Assembly: GCA_947579605.1 (NCBI GenBank)
Contig: OX388311.1
Location: 31,560,951-31,624,950 of the forward strand
DNA: 64,000 nucleotides
Direction: 5' to 3'
Origin: Athripsodes cinereus
Taxonomy: Eukaryota; Arthropoda; Insecta; Trichoptera; Leptoceridae
Shown piece by piece: positions 11,501 through 23,563 of the stretch. Position 1 is the stretch's first letter; each line of letters begins with the position of its first letter. The notes below the pieces were generated by a model, which saw only the letters and a list, made by a program, of their open reading frames with translations, was not told the origin of the DNA and searched no databases. The position numbers and the translations under genes were made by a program.

Positions 11501-14500
11501 TATCCCTTTTTGTGTTGAATATATCGACGTACATATCCACCCCTCTTCTATCATTGGAGCACAGCCTGCAGAAGTCATCAATACGAGGACCACAGTAATT
11601 GTGAAATATCACAGACTGTTCCTCGGGACATACGGATTTGGGGAATATCATATTTCCCGAAATCCTGAATGCCACATCTTTATTTATAACATACAGTGAA
11701 CCGCTCTCTTCATCTGTTGTGTGATCTGAAATTTCAAAAAGTACTAATATAAATCAGATTTGTGTTTTGATAAGAAAATTCTACTCAATTAAATTCTTTT
11801 GTATTGCAAACTATGTAGAGAGGAGCAAAATATTTCATGTAACAATTTTTTTTATTAAGACGAAAAATTATTACAGCCTCCACTGATTTCATGCCAACTA
11901 AATTTCATTGTATTATAAAAACTACATTTAATTTTTACACCTTATCAAATTCCAAACTTATCTTCATCAATATGGTAAACTAATATTCTCTCTTATTATT
12001 CTTTGATTTTATTTCTTAACTGTTGCATTGTTCACTACATAAGCTTATTGATAACTAATATAATTATAACATCAAAACAGAACATGAATAATAAGTAAAT
12101 ATATAATATATTGAAGAAATGAGAGGACTTACTTAGTTCATCACAAGGAATTGATGAATTATTTTTCTTCTTAGATATATTGGATGCACCCTTATTACTA
12201 CTGTTACTATTAACATCTTTTTTTAAGTTAAATGCTGCTTCACTATAGTAAATGCCAGTTAAAGTGATAGGCTGATGTGTTTCATTTGTAGGTTGTTGAT
12301 TAATATCACATCTTTCTTGGACAATTTCTACATCCGGAGATACATTCTTCTGAGATATATTGGCTGTATCCTTATTACTACTGTTACTATTAACATTTGG
12401 AGAGCTGTCATTTTCTAAGTTAATCACTGCTTCAGTATAGTAAATGCCAGTTAAAGTGATAGGCTGATGTGTTTCATTTGTAAATTGATTAATATCACAT
12501 CTTTCTTTTTTGACAATTTCTACATCCGGAGACGTATCATCAATCTCCATTTTGCACAAATTGTTAAATACGTCGTGTTCCTGTTTTATTTCTTGTTTAA
12601 TTAAGTCGTGTTCTTGTTTTATATCGGGTTTAATATCTTGCTGATCTTCATCAATTAATGTTACATTGCTTTTTGTGTCAACCAATGGATCAGAGAGTAC
12701 TTCTTCAAACACTTCATCATTTCTTTCTATTGAAGGATCAGAACAATCTACATATGGCAAAGTTCTATGATTTTCTAAAAAAACAAATTAACTGTCAATA
12801 TTGTCAGTCGGATTGTTTGGGAAAATTATTCATACAGTTTTTTGTAATAAATTTGCAAGTAATCATACTATATTGATTTGTAAAGAATGAGATTTTATCT
12901 CTATTTTAAATAAATGTAATTGGCCCACCGGCTACCCCACTAGCTATGGATATATAATATTATGTGATAAAGATATATATAGGTACAAACTATATTCAAT
13001 TTATTGACATTAAGACATACTTTTAGGACGAAAGGTCTTGATTTTAGCCAATTTAGCTAAGTATTCTGGGCTAGTTGGCATTATGGAAGGAAATGCATCT
13101 TTCAGAAGACGAGTATAATACAAAGGAAATATGTGTGTTTTTAAAAACTTATCAGTAAATATCTCAACACTGATAACATCTCTTTCCGTGAAATGAAGTT
13201 CACAAACCTAAAATGATAAGAAAAGAAATTATGCATTAGATTCAAAGGAGCTTTTCCAGATCTCTACAACATGATGATGATTCTGAATGATTTTATTTTG
13301 ATGCCGTTTAACAGTCCCTAGGCCGTCTAAAGGGCGCTGGTGAAGAGTTCAGTTTTCAATTTGCTTCCGAAGCTGGTGACAGTCAATGGCACTGGTAGGC
13401 GATTCCACATCCAACATCACCAAAGGCCCTCTCATAGAAGTTAGATTTAGACATGCCTGTACATTGTATTTTCTCTGATTTTTATGTAGATATGTAGTAT
13501 TTTATCACCGTATCTGATGGAGTTTCGTTGATTTTTACAGCACAAAATTAATTATTTGCATTTTCATACTTGCTCGGTGCATCAAATTTTTACATTTGAC
13601 CGATTGTTGATTAGGTTAGTAAAGTCTGGCATTATACAATGACATTAAATATAACAAGACAGTGCAAATCTTGACCTAATTCAACCAAAAATATGTTCTT
13701 TGTCCTTGATATAATATACAGACTATTTCATTAAAACAATTGAAACAAATTTTCCTTATAGATTAGGGTTGCCAGATGGTATCCAAAAGGAGGACATGCC
13801 CTCCTTTTTTATGTTTTGTCCTCCCGTCCTCCCTTACCTACTGTAAGTCCTCCTTTTTGCTAAACATCAGGTTTTGTTTTTTCACTCATTAATACTCAGT
13901 GGAGCAAATAGAGGAATACCTTAGTGTGTAGTCAGTTAAATCTTTAATTCTTACACAATACAACTTCAAAAACATGACATGTGAAGATTTTTATAATTAT
14001 TTGTTGAAAAACCAAGAACTTCTTTCCAAAATTGGCAGCTCAACTAAATATGAGTAAAATAAAGTAAAATAATATAAAAAAATTGTTTGATTTCTGAATG
14101 TCCTCCTTTTTTACAGAAAATCCTCCTTTTTATACCCATCTGTCCTCCTTTATCAAATTATGATCTGGGAACCCTATTATATATACAAGTCTCGTGTAAA
14201 CGAGGGTTATAGTTCTGCCGTAAGATGGCAAAGTATGATATGTCACTGTAAAATCCTATACACATATCATATTTTGCCATCTTAGGGTAGAGTTAACATA
14301 AAGGGTTAAGCATCGTTATAGTCGAGCATCAGGATGGTTAGCATACCTCACGCTGAATTGAAGATATGAAATGGGATGTTTTGTGATATCCTGTCTTTGA
14401 CAGGACACTCCAACTTACAGAAATTAGCGGAAGATCTTATTTTTTGCCGGAGACTCCAAGGGACAATCAATTATCATATTATATTAAAAATATACTCCTT

Positions 14501-15166
14501 GGAGTCCCTGGTAAAGAATAAGTCTCCTACTCTTTTCTGTGAGTTTTCCCGTATCCTGCAAGAGGCAGGTGTTCATAAAACCTCACATATAAGATGATTA
14601 ACATTTACGATTCGGCCTCGAGGCATGCCACCAATCCAGAACCTTATTTTTTTACTGCCACAGAGAGGATAATCTGCATGTTTATTACATGTAATAAGTC
14701 TGCTGGCTATCTTGTGGGTAATCCCCCCTAAATCAATATATTTAGGGGATTATATTTATATTATGTCTTTGATTTTATGCTACAGCCTTGTGTATGAAAA
14801 ATACAAGTAATTTTGTACTCATCATTTCTCCAATGAAGTACCTACTATTTAATTACGTGAATATACAAATAAACTTCGAAAATGTTATTTTAGTATGTCC
14901 TGCATGTCTAATTTTTTTTCCAATTTGAATTTCAAAAGCTATCAGATAGTAGTTTTTTCTTTAAAGAAAAATAATATGAACAAAACTAGCGTCCTTTTTA
15001 AAATTCTTACCCTGGTGTGTTTACTAGGTTTGAAATCCGTTCGAGAAATTTTTTCCAACCACAATGCAATCATGGTTTCATCTTTCGGAAAAGAATAAAG
15101 GCGAACTTTGGGTCCTCCACTATTATAATTCCCCCTACAACCAGGGACGCAACACTTGTAACCCAT
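5533..15166 (-). CDS. Gene E: THAP-ZAD-C2H2 zinc-finger protein
   Basis: Nine exons joined in consistent phase: 15166-15011, 13207-13021, 12774-12133, 11725-11088, 10397-9867, 9353-9217, 7111-6934, 6290-6210, 5604-5533; about 873 aa. Exons 1-2 form a THAP domain (CCVPGC start, WLEKI tryptophan, CELHF, and FPSIM in place of the usual AVPTIF box). Exon 3 is an acidic linker with IKQE repeats and a duplicated unit of about 60 aa. Exon 4 holds the ZAD (FCRLC, about aa 381; ICKKC, about aa 427) and a C2H2 finger. Later exons carry four more fingers. Several exon lengths equal those of genes A, B and D (638, 137, 81). Predicted nuclear DNA-binding regulator. Start chosen at ATG 15166, directly before the CxxxxC motif. 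Last short exon (23 aa) is the least certain. Confidence 0.85.
8074..8346 (-). other. 90-codon open frame in gene E intron 6, unassigned
   Basis: The reading frame begins MSKWKDLTGLLESAEKSPLL and is of more balanced composition and higher GC than the surrounding intron (9216-7112). It might be a gag fragment of a decayed retroelement, since about 7540-8370 is compositionally unlike its neighbours, but no diagnostic motif, LTR or target duplication was found. It is probably not part of gene E because splicing around it keeps phase. Confidence 0.3.
9640..9830 (-). mobile_element. Candidate tRNA-derived SINE in gene E intron 5
   Basis: On the minus strand the head reads TAGCCTGGAGGTAGAG (A-box-like) followed about 35 bases later by GTGGCTCAATACCAGG (B-box-like), spacing typical of an internal RNA polymerase III promoter. 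The body then runs into A-rich stretches (about 9640-9680). It lacks a clean tRNA fold, so it is called a SINE rather than a tRNA. A target duplication was not resolved. Confidence 0.5.
12180..12540 (-). repeat. Duplicated unit of about 180 bp inside gene E exon 3
   Basis: Two adjacent coding units share SPDVEIV, ERCDIN, TNETHQPITLTGIYY and NSNSSNK in the same order, about 60 aa each. They lie in the linker between the THAP and ZAD domains, in frame, so the protein carries a tandem internal repeat not found in genes B or D. Confidence 0.85.
13300..13445. repeat. Second dispersed repeat family (partner 17735-17850)
   Basis: Both places share GCCGTTTAACAG, then GGTCGTCTCAAGGGCGC or its variant, and CTTCCGAAGCTGGTGA/CTTCTGAATGTGGTCA in the same order. 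Moderate similarity, non-coding, in introns of genes E and B. Confidence 0.5.
13764..14176. mobile_element. 413-bp hAT-type MITE with CCTCCTTTT subterminal repeats
   Basis: Ends are TAGGGTTGCCAGAT and the inverse ATCTGGGAACCCTA. Flanks TTATAGAT (13756-13763) and TTATATAT (14177-14184) match at 7 of 8 bases, the hAT-sized duplication. Both ends carry many copies of a purine/pyrimidine word (AAGGAGGAC or its complement). Non-coding; lies in gene E intron 1. Confidence 0.8.
14221..14284. repeat. 64-bp hairpin with 23-bp arms
   Basis: TAAGATGGCAAAGTATGATA at the left is mirrored as its complement at 14262-14284, with one mismatch and an 18-base loop. It has the look of a tiny foldback element in gene E intron 1. 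Confidence 0.75.
14501..14715. repeat. Dispersed repeat family, copy 1
   Basis: Shares GGAGTCCC, GAGGCATGCCAC, CAGAGAGGA and CTGCTGGCTA in order with 36391-36600 and 38933-39152; a short terminal piece (GGCCCACCGGCTACCCCAC) lies at 12920-12938. Copies are diverged and non-coding. Superfamily unassigned. Confidence 0.65.
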
Positions 15167-15755
15167 TATTATGACAACTTTTTACAAATTCTATTTCTAT
15201 ACAACAGTCAACAACCGCAAAATATTCATTCGCGGCGAATTGACACTGACTTAATAGCAATAACAAAAATACAAAATAGTTGTATTTATTTTTCTATGAA
15301 ATTTTACAATCTAGCTCGCTGTTCAGGGTTCAAAAAACCAAGGCTCACGAAACATATTAAACTCGAGACGATTATCCCGGGAAAGTAAAGGGGTGTTCAT
15401 ACGAGACGACATTAAAGGTCGTACAATTTCGCTTGCATAAAAAAGAAAATCTGTCGATTCGTCGAATGTCATGGATAATTGACATATTCAATTAGTCAGG
15501 TGCGCTTTGATTTTGACGAGGTAGAAATCGCGGAATGTTTTATCATTAGTTGAAAATGTTATAGTAGAGGATATAAGGCGCCTTTAAATCAAGGAAACAA
15601 ACAGCTGTTATAAAACGGGAACCGATTATATTATTTTTTTTTTTACCAAAGATACGGAATAGCGCATGCGTGCATTAGAATACCTGAAAATGAATTATGC
15701 CAAGTAAAATATTTCTCATATTATGTGAATTTCATTGTTCTGTGAGTAAGCCCTT

Positions 15756-15882
15756 TTAACCCTACAATGCATAATGTAGCAGATCTGATACAACTGATTT
15801 AAACCCATATAATTTATTATCGAAAGCAAAATTTCGAATAACTATTTATTGTATCATTTCTGCTACACCTTTATGCATCGTG
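15756..15882. mobile_element. Partial piggyBac-type MITE
   Basis: TTAA (15756-15759) followed by CCCTACAATGCATAATG is a piggyBac-like terminus. An imperfect inverted partner (GTATCATTTCTGCTACACC then TTTATGCATCGTGTG) ends near 15882, but no closing GGGTTAA is present, so the right end is lost. A word of over 20 bases beginning AATGTAGCAGATCTGATACA recurs near the right end of the piggyBac relic at about 28914. Confidence 0.55.
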
Positions 15883-15970
15883 TGAATAAGACACTTGATG
15901 TGAGTTGGCGCGCAAAATGACATTTCTTGTCACTTGTCAGTTGAGTTTTGTCGCCTTGTCGGGGCAGCGT

Positions 15971-16008
15971 TCATAGAGTCGTCGAGTGATCACTCGACGA
16001 CTCTATGA
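15971..16008. repeat. 38-bp perfect palindrome
   Basis: The sequence is its own reverse complement, centred between 15989 and 15990 (GAGTGA|TCACTC). Its core of 24 bases and the adjacent AACGCTGCC flank recur, in inverted orientation, at 26317-26354. Likely a fused terminal repeat of a mobile element or a protein-binding palindrome. Confidence 0.85.
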
Positions 16009-16149
16009 TTATATATTTGACAGCCATCATCACTCAAACGTCAAGTTAACTGTCAGAGCGATAATCACCCTGCTATGAATTCGGTTGTACGCCCGACGAC
16101 ATCCTGAACGCGAAAGTGCGAGTCGTCGGGTGACTCAGTGGGGCGCAAC

Positions 16150-17201
16150 TAGTCATGGGTAACAGATCAATTTGAGGCGACCCGACCCGTTCGAGTCCAC
16201 TGATAGCAGTGAGCCGAACATATGATTCGGGTCACGGGTCTTTCCGGTTACAACCCAGATCTTTGTCTTTAGCTCAGACCCGTTTCCGCTGTAGGTACAT
16301 ACACGGGTCACGGGTCTTTCCGGTTGCAGCATATACCTGTGTCTACGGGTCGGAGCTGTTTCCGGTGTTGATAGCTTATTGTCTATGATCCACTATGTCT
16401 TTCATACGGTATGGAGATTTTTACACTTAATATCTGAACGGCGACGTACTCAATAATTATAATAATAATAATTATGACATTTATTGGCCATAAAATATTT
16501 ATTTATTTACATAACAAACAGCTGTATCAGCCTTTACAAATAATACAAATTAAAAAAAAAAGTCAAGAGAAATAATGCATAAACAAAGAAAAACAATATA
16601 AATAAAGGAAAAAAAAAACAATATACTACCAATTAATTTCAAATAGGAAAATACTTTTTATTGTGAACTGTGCAAAGGTTTAGTTGAAATAAATAGTGGA
16701 TAAGCTATTGATTAAAGGTAAACATTTTATATGAAAAAGTATTGGTTTCATAAAATGTTTCGCCATGATATTTTTTTGTGAATTATTTTGTGTTTGTGTA
16801 TTGTATTATTATTTTGTGAAAAATGTTTTTAGAGACTAGCAAAACTTTGCGATACTTTCCAGCAAAAAAACACAATATAGGTATTATTAGAATACGGATT
16901 TGTATGTATGGGAAGCGGCGTGATGGTATGTATGTATGGGTAAGTACAAACGGTCATTCTATTCAATTTGTGAACTAAACATACAGAACTTACGTGTCAT
17001 CCGCTTAAACGGATCCTACATGTCATCGTCTCAAACAGATCTTTCGGGTCATCGGGTCCTCACAGATCCAACGGGTCTCCGCTCAAACAGATCATTAGGA
17101 CCCGTTGACCCGTAAGATCCGTAGGTGATCTGTAGACCCGCGGGTCAATTTGGAAGGACCCGAACATTTGACTCGGGTCGGATCTGTGTTACACATGACT
17201 A
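16150..17201. mobile_element. 1052-bp hAT-type non-autonomous element
   Basis: Ends TAGTCATGGGTAACA and, inverted, TAGTCATGTGTAACA; perfect 8-bp target duplication GGCGCAAC at 16142-16149 and 17202-17209. Both subterminal regions (about 16170-16370 and 17000-17170) are packed with ACCCG/CGGGT words in both orientations, likely transposase-binding sites. The AT-rich centre has no transposase frame. Confidence 0.92.
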
Positions 17202-17504
17202 GGCGCAACTGGGCGCAACTACCATTCAAGAATTTTTATATGGGGTTATCCGATAAGAATTAACAACATTACAATTACAATATCAAAAATTTAACGGAAA
17301 CGGTGTAGCCAACTTAAGAAACCATGCGTCATACGCGTCATTTACTTTCATTCGTTTGTTAGATGTTTGCCGTTCTCTGAGAGCATATTTTTGTAAGCAA
17401 ATCGTTAAAACGGTTAAAACTCTGTTTATTCGTAAATTGAGTACACCTTTACCATTTATTTATTTGTAGACCAGTATATATCAAAGGAATAATATATATT
17501 TAAA

Positions 17505-20500
17505 ATGACTGGTGGAAGAAGATGTGTTATATGTAAAAAATATAGCGTAACTGACTTTTTTTCACGGTTCCCACTGGATGAAAATCGGTAAGTACTTTTT
17601 TTATCATTTCTTACTCATTCATACGTAAATCGTTTACTCCAAAATGTTTACTTCATAGTGCTGCCAAATAAAAACTTGTTTCAAAATGTATGGTGGACAA
17701 AAACTTTGATGATGATGATGGATGACTTCTTCTGCGCCGTTTAACAGCACTCAGGTCGTCTCAAGGGCGCCGGCAAACGGTAATGTCTTCAACCTGCTTC
17801 TGAATGTGGTCACTGGCTGATTCTCCCATAATGATGAAATGTTCTTAAGGCGTTTGTAATCAAAGAGTATCTGAATACTACTTTGTAATGTTAGACTTGC
17901 CTTGCTTGAGTAAAATTATATATTTCCAAGTCAATTGTCAATGTAAAAGGTGGAGGCTGTTTATTGTCTTATTTTTATTTATTTTATTTTTCTTACTATA
18001 TATATACACCGAAAGGACAGTTTGCATGCTGATTCATGTGGCTGGTCCAGTTATAAGTCAATTGTAGGAACTCGACATGGTAAAACTACAAAGGATAGAT
18101 ACAGGAATGATATGTTTTTGAAAGTATATGAGAATAACTTGTCTGCCTTTCCCCCCAGTATTTTTATCAATAATATAATGGTGATTTCAGATGTAGAGAA
18201 TGGGTCAGATTAGTCGGTGATCCGGATTTGGTTTATGTGCCTATTGAAAAATTGTATCAACTTCGCTTTGTATGTGGTGAACATTTTGAGAGGAAATGTT
18301 TCAATCGGAAAGGAAACCGTATAAAGAAAACTGCAATTCCTACATTGAATTTATCTTCACAGCCTCTGAGTAGCAAGCAACTGCAAGAATTTCCATTTCG
18401 TGTGGCAAGTAATGTAAAAGGTATGAGGATAGTTCCTTTATTTTAATTTTCAATTATAAAGTGTTAATCGTATTAATCATGTAGTCATTGAATACTGGAA
18501 AACTTATGGACAACTCACACACATCCGGCACGTTACAAACCTTCCGGCACGCTGCAGTCATCTGACGAATTTCTTCTCACTGATAATTTTTAGTTTTGCC
18601 TGATGGCATTTATTTTTCATTGTTGGGTAAAAATGGCTGATGATGAAAAGTTAATTGAATGTGTTCAAAAATATGATTCAATAATTTTTTAAACTGTTTT
18701 TTTACGCGTCAATGTGGAAATTTTAGAAAATGATTGTTTGGTGATTTTATCTTTTGGAATACCCATAAGAAATATTGGCCCCTGAAACTAGCCAGTGTCT
18801 GTGACGTAATGGATGTGTGTGTTTGAAATTTGAAGATTATGTTGCTTTGTCGAGTCGTAGGAACACGTTTCAAAATATATGATTGGGTCCCACCTCTCCT
18901 AGGCTCAAAACAATATTTATCCATAATAACCATTCTGATTCCCTGATGGAAAGATTTCAGTCTTCGAGTGGAAAGTCCATGGTTCAAATATGGCTGCCAA
19001 TCTACTCTGTCTTCACAACATAAGTAATGGGCCACTTGCAGTCATGGGGGATTTTCATAAAAATGATAGAATTAAGTAAATTTGATGTTGTAAAACACAA
19101 ATATGTCGGTTAAATTTTTTTAAATATCTAAATTATGGAGAAATTCCAAAAATAAAATACAAAATTTTCGACGTTTGGCAAAACACTCTAAATGGCTTTT
19201 GACAGCTGATGACGTCACGGAGTCCCATGTGTGTATGAGATTATAATCTGTGGTCCGAAATTTATTATGATTCACAGGACTCCGTGACGTCACAGTGCCG
19301 CCATATCGTTTTTGATCACTCTGAGAAAATCTAATTTTTAAAAGCTAATGTCTAAGAATATAGTGCAAGAAAAATTAAAATAAATTGTGGTTATGTTTCT
19401 TTCTTAGACATGAATATATTTGAGTCGAATTACACTTTCTCCAATGATATATATTGTACTGAAAAGTGAGGGTGTTAAACGGGCGAATTGCAGCTCAGGC
19501 AAGCAAAAAACCATAAATTTTCATTCATAACCTGTTAGATTGATCTTTAAGGTACACTTACAAAGAAAAAACAATTTGGTAACCATACTGCCTCTCCTTC
19601 ATATGTAGCTTTGAAAAAGTCTTTTTTTTTACCTCGAAATTTGCTAATTATATTTATTTAATTTTATTTAAAGCAACATTACACATAATTTTTTTTTATA
19701 TCATAAGTACATATCATAGAATAAATGCTAAAACTATCACAAGAAAATATTAAGGATTAACTGAACTATGATTTTTTCCCTTGAGCGGCACAATGTCGAT
19801 GTTGACAAAAACGGACCTCGCTGGTAAACTTTGAACCCCGATAACTTATAAAGTATTTGACCTAGACCAAAAAAAATGGCACGGTTTCATAACTTGGTCA
19901 TAGCAACTTGTAAATAAAAAATCATAACAATCTGAAGTGATGGGTTACTTTTTGCCTTTTTTCTCGGTGATTTGACAAGAAATGACCCATAAGTAGTTTT
20001 ACACGTACATATGATTGTGTGTTCTAGATAATATGTCTGTGTGTGGTAGTACTATCATGGATGTGGAGATAGGAGATTATAATGAAGAAGATGTCAACAC
20101 TGCAATGAATTTAAGTGGCTTAGGTGAGTTGAGCTCAATGGTCTGAAGTGACATAAGATGGTGGTTAATACATAAATGGATAGGCATTCATAAAATTTTT
20201 TAACTGCAATAAATATGTAATAGACTTAGCTTATTGTTGGTTATAATTAATTATAATTCCCTTGAAGTGATATTATCACAGTACGGCGCTATATAAATAG
20301 TCATATTATTATTATAATATTTATTGCTGTTTCATTGCCAATGTTGGTTCTTACAGGAGCAGAGAAAAGTGAGAAATATGTATTGGAAATCAACGGTCTT
20401 ACTGCAGGCGATCCCAAAGAAGAAATACGCTTCTCATCTATAACAAAAGATATGAAAGCATCTCTGGAATTCCACGACTATTGTGGGCCCTCATTGACTA

Positions 20501-23500
20501 TATTATGTAGACTGTGTGCTGCCCCGACAAAAAGTTCTGATAAAATTCATAAGGTTTTTAATGAGAGCATAGTCAATATGATGAACAAATGCCTGAATAT
20601 GACATTGAAGAGAGACTCTCGTATGTCTGATTTTATTTGTAATAACTGTTACGTTCAGTTAAAGCAGTTCTTTGAATTTTATATTGGTGCGCGAACGGTT
20701 GACTCATTCTTAAATGACAGATTGTGCCGAAAATGTTATTCCAATGATGATATTCCTTTGGCAAGCAATAGGATATGGGATGAAGGGAGAGATAAGATAT
20801 TTACACAAGATATGATTGTGAATCTAACTGGAGGTTGCACTGATGACGATACAGACAAAGTGGTGTTGAATATTGAAATTAATAGGAAGAACAACTTTTT
20901 ACACTGCCCATTCTGTGACTATGTTTCCAGATATAAGAGCATTATGGGGACTCATCTTGAAAAGTTTCATTTAGATGCACATAAAATTAAAAAAGTAAGT
21001 TATACTTTTCATTCACAGATTCAGTTGTTTTATACTGTAGCCTTTGGTGATGAAATACTTTATTCATCAGAATGTTCCATGAATTGATGTCTTATTATTA
21101 ATTCAATAGCAATTGGGCCTATGCCATTGTATCTAATCATTAAATATAATTTTGTTGCTAAATTTGTTCCTATTCAATAAAAGAAACACATGACACAACC
21201 ATTTTTGCACGACAATGTGTTGTCAGTAATTTTATTATTTTCTTTATCAGGTCAATGTGAAATTTGTTATTATAATTTAAATTTTCTCTTTTATAGGATG
21301 TATATGATGTTCAAACACACAACAAAGTGAAAGTAAAAACCAAAGTAATTGAACCTATATATTATTTACCTAATAATAACACCTCAGACAACATTTCACA
21401 AGTAGACTCACTTGCGGACCAAAGTGCAATAAACATCAATAACTTAATATCCTTTAATGATACAACTCCCGATCTTAATATGTCTGACTTAATCTCAATC
21501 AATGAAGCCAATATAACTACAGATACAGATATACAACAGTGTGATAACAATACCACAGAACTTGAAGTAGTTTCTGATCCTGTCTATGAAATCAACTGTA
21601 AAGATAATGATCAAGATGAAGGGAATGACATAGTCTCATTAGGAAATGCTTCAGTAGAACCTTCACACAATTATGATGTTGAAATAAATAAAGTTGTGAC
21701 AGTAGACCCTGCACTCTTCACAGACTATATAATCAAGGAATCAGTTGATGGAACCAAATGTCCAAAATGTGAATGCTTGTTTAGAGATCCTGTTATGAAG
21801 AATTTACACTACAGTACTTACCATTCCCCTTATAATTTTGTATACAGATGTGACACTTGCACACAAGCATTTTCCAATATACCACAAGTAAGTTTTTCTT
21901 ATTTTTTTTATTTTATTTCATAGAGACACTCACAGAAAACTGACAACTGACAAGTTGATATAACATTGAGAGTTGTGTACCTATGTGTTGGAAGGAAGAT
22001 TGTTGAGAAGTGTGTGTTTGAGTGACAAGGATTTCAGAATGATGTAATAAAAGAGGTGTAATAACAAAAAAGATTAATTGTTTATTTTATTATTTGTCTT
22101 TTCTTTTTCAGATTCAAGATCACTTTCGAAAAAAACACGAGACAGTAATGAGCACAGACCGAGTAGATGCGACAAGAGTCAAGTTATTGTTTTCATGTGA
22201 TGCTTGTTCAGCGCTTTTTGTGAGATTTAATGAAGTCAAGGAACATAAGTATGTGACAAGTATTGACGTTTCAAATATAAGTTTATTAATTTAAATTACT
22301 ATTTATTTTTGTTTTTATAAAGAAGTTGAATTATTTATTTATATTGTATTAGTGTTGAATGAGAGTTAGTTAGTAATGTAACTGTCTTTATTTTAGGAGA
22401 ATTTGTGAGCACTATAACAAGATGGAGATGGTTTGCTTCTGTGGCGATGTTATGCCTTCCACCAATACCATATTAGAGCACTTTCATAAACATAAATCAG
22501 ACGGTGTTCTCCTCAATAGACCCTTCTGCAGTATCTTTTATTTATGTTGCTTCTGTGAAACGGTATGTCAACATATTGCTTTCATTTCTTAATGCATAAT
22601 GCACCAGTATAAATCAAGCTTTTCCTTTTCACTAATGTTCCTATGTTCTTTAAACTCTGAACAAAAAGATGTATTTGTTGTCCAGGGGATGGAGTATTTC
22701 ATCATATGGATGTCTTGTTGTACATTACTTTTTCAATTGATAACAGTTGTTACTATATTAAATAATAAATAAATCTTTATTAGCCATAATTTTACATTAA
22801 TATACAATAATGATGATCTGATAGTACCTTAAACAGGAAACAGAGGATGTGTATCTCTCTTCTCTGACTAATAGTTTTCCAATTTAACTGGTGTCTGAAA
22901 GTTGATATGTGATCATATTTGCACAAAATGAAAATATATCTGATGTACACATTTTGAAGACGTTCCAATTTATTTAGCAAGTCAACAGTGAGATCCAAAT
23001 ATCTTAATATAAATATTTTAATATAAAACTATTTTATGATATACCTACATATTTCTTTCAGCTGATGTTTGACGGCATTACTAACTCATGGAATCATTTG
23101 AAATGTAAACACATGCTCAATAGGAGAAAAAAAAGACATCAGGTAAGAGTAAGTTACCCCTACTTTTATATTATTTTATGCTTTGGCATATGTATTTTAT
23201 TCACACTTCAAATTCTACATTATATTTATAGCACAGTTGGGAATATTTTATAATATAAAGTATTTTGACAATTTACTACTTGTTACTTGTATAAATAAAT
23301 ATGTCTCACAACTGTTATGTGGTTAATCCTTTGAAAATAAGTCAAAAAGGAAATATTTAAATGTTTATATAAAATATTATAAAGAATGTTATAAACTAAA
23401 AAAAAACTGTATTTCCTATTGCAAGTGTAGGGTCACATATGACATTTCCATATTAGATGTCTCCTATTTGTTTTTTCAGACGGTTGAGGATTTCCACAAA

Positions 23501-23563
23501 GAGAAATGTGTTTCTAAGGCTATGAAAGTATGCGATAGTATATTTGCAATCAACGAGGAGTGA
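17505..23563 (+). CDS. Gene B: THAP-ZAD-C2H2 zinc-finger protein
   Basis: Nine exons in consistent phase: 17505-17587, 18191-18420, 20028-20123, 20357-20994, 21297-21887, 22112-22248, 22397-22562, 23062-23142, 23480-23563; 701 aa. Exons 1-2 make a THAP domain (RRCVICKKY, then CREW, CGEHF and TAIPTL matching the C2CH signature and AVPTIF-like box). The ZAD lies near aa 183-260 (C187, C190, C231, C234) and the first C2H2 finger near aa 320-341; more fingers follow in exons 5-8. Start ATG 17505 directly precedes the THAP cysteines. THAP and ZAD halves sit about 1.6 kb apart, separated by intron 2, whose phase (1) matches on both sides. From 19672 on, B is nearly identical to gene A. Predicted nuclear DNA-binding regulator; targets unknown. 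Confidence 0.85.
18246..18876 (+). repeat. THAP exon 2/intron segment duplicated at 24028-24658
   Basis: 631 bases match the later copy at an offset of 5782, apparently without difference by eye. The left edge falls inside THAP exon 2 and the right edge after TTTCAAAAT. Confidence 0.92.
19205..19295. repeat. Inverted repeat around GACGTCACGGAGTCC
   Basis: TGACGTCACGGAGTCC at about 19208 is mirrored by GGACTCCGTGACGTCA at about 19277. The roughly 50-base interior is AT-rich. A small foldback element in gene B intron 2. Confidence 0.65.

Larger units (their letters stand above)
15167..17504. other. Divergent spacer between genes E and B
   Basis: The two THAP start codons (15166 minus, 17505 plus) face away from each other across 2.3 kb. 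Promoters of both genes are expected here but no convincing core promoter was recognised. Most of the spacer is explained by a piggyBac-type end (15756 on), a 38-bp palindrome (15971-16008) and a hAT-type element (16150-17201). Confidence 0.6.

Noticed and set aside
18709..19035. Minus-strand 108-codon frame
   Set aside because: Intron 2 of gene B, no motif, not kept in the partial duplicate at 24.5 kb.
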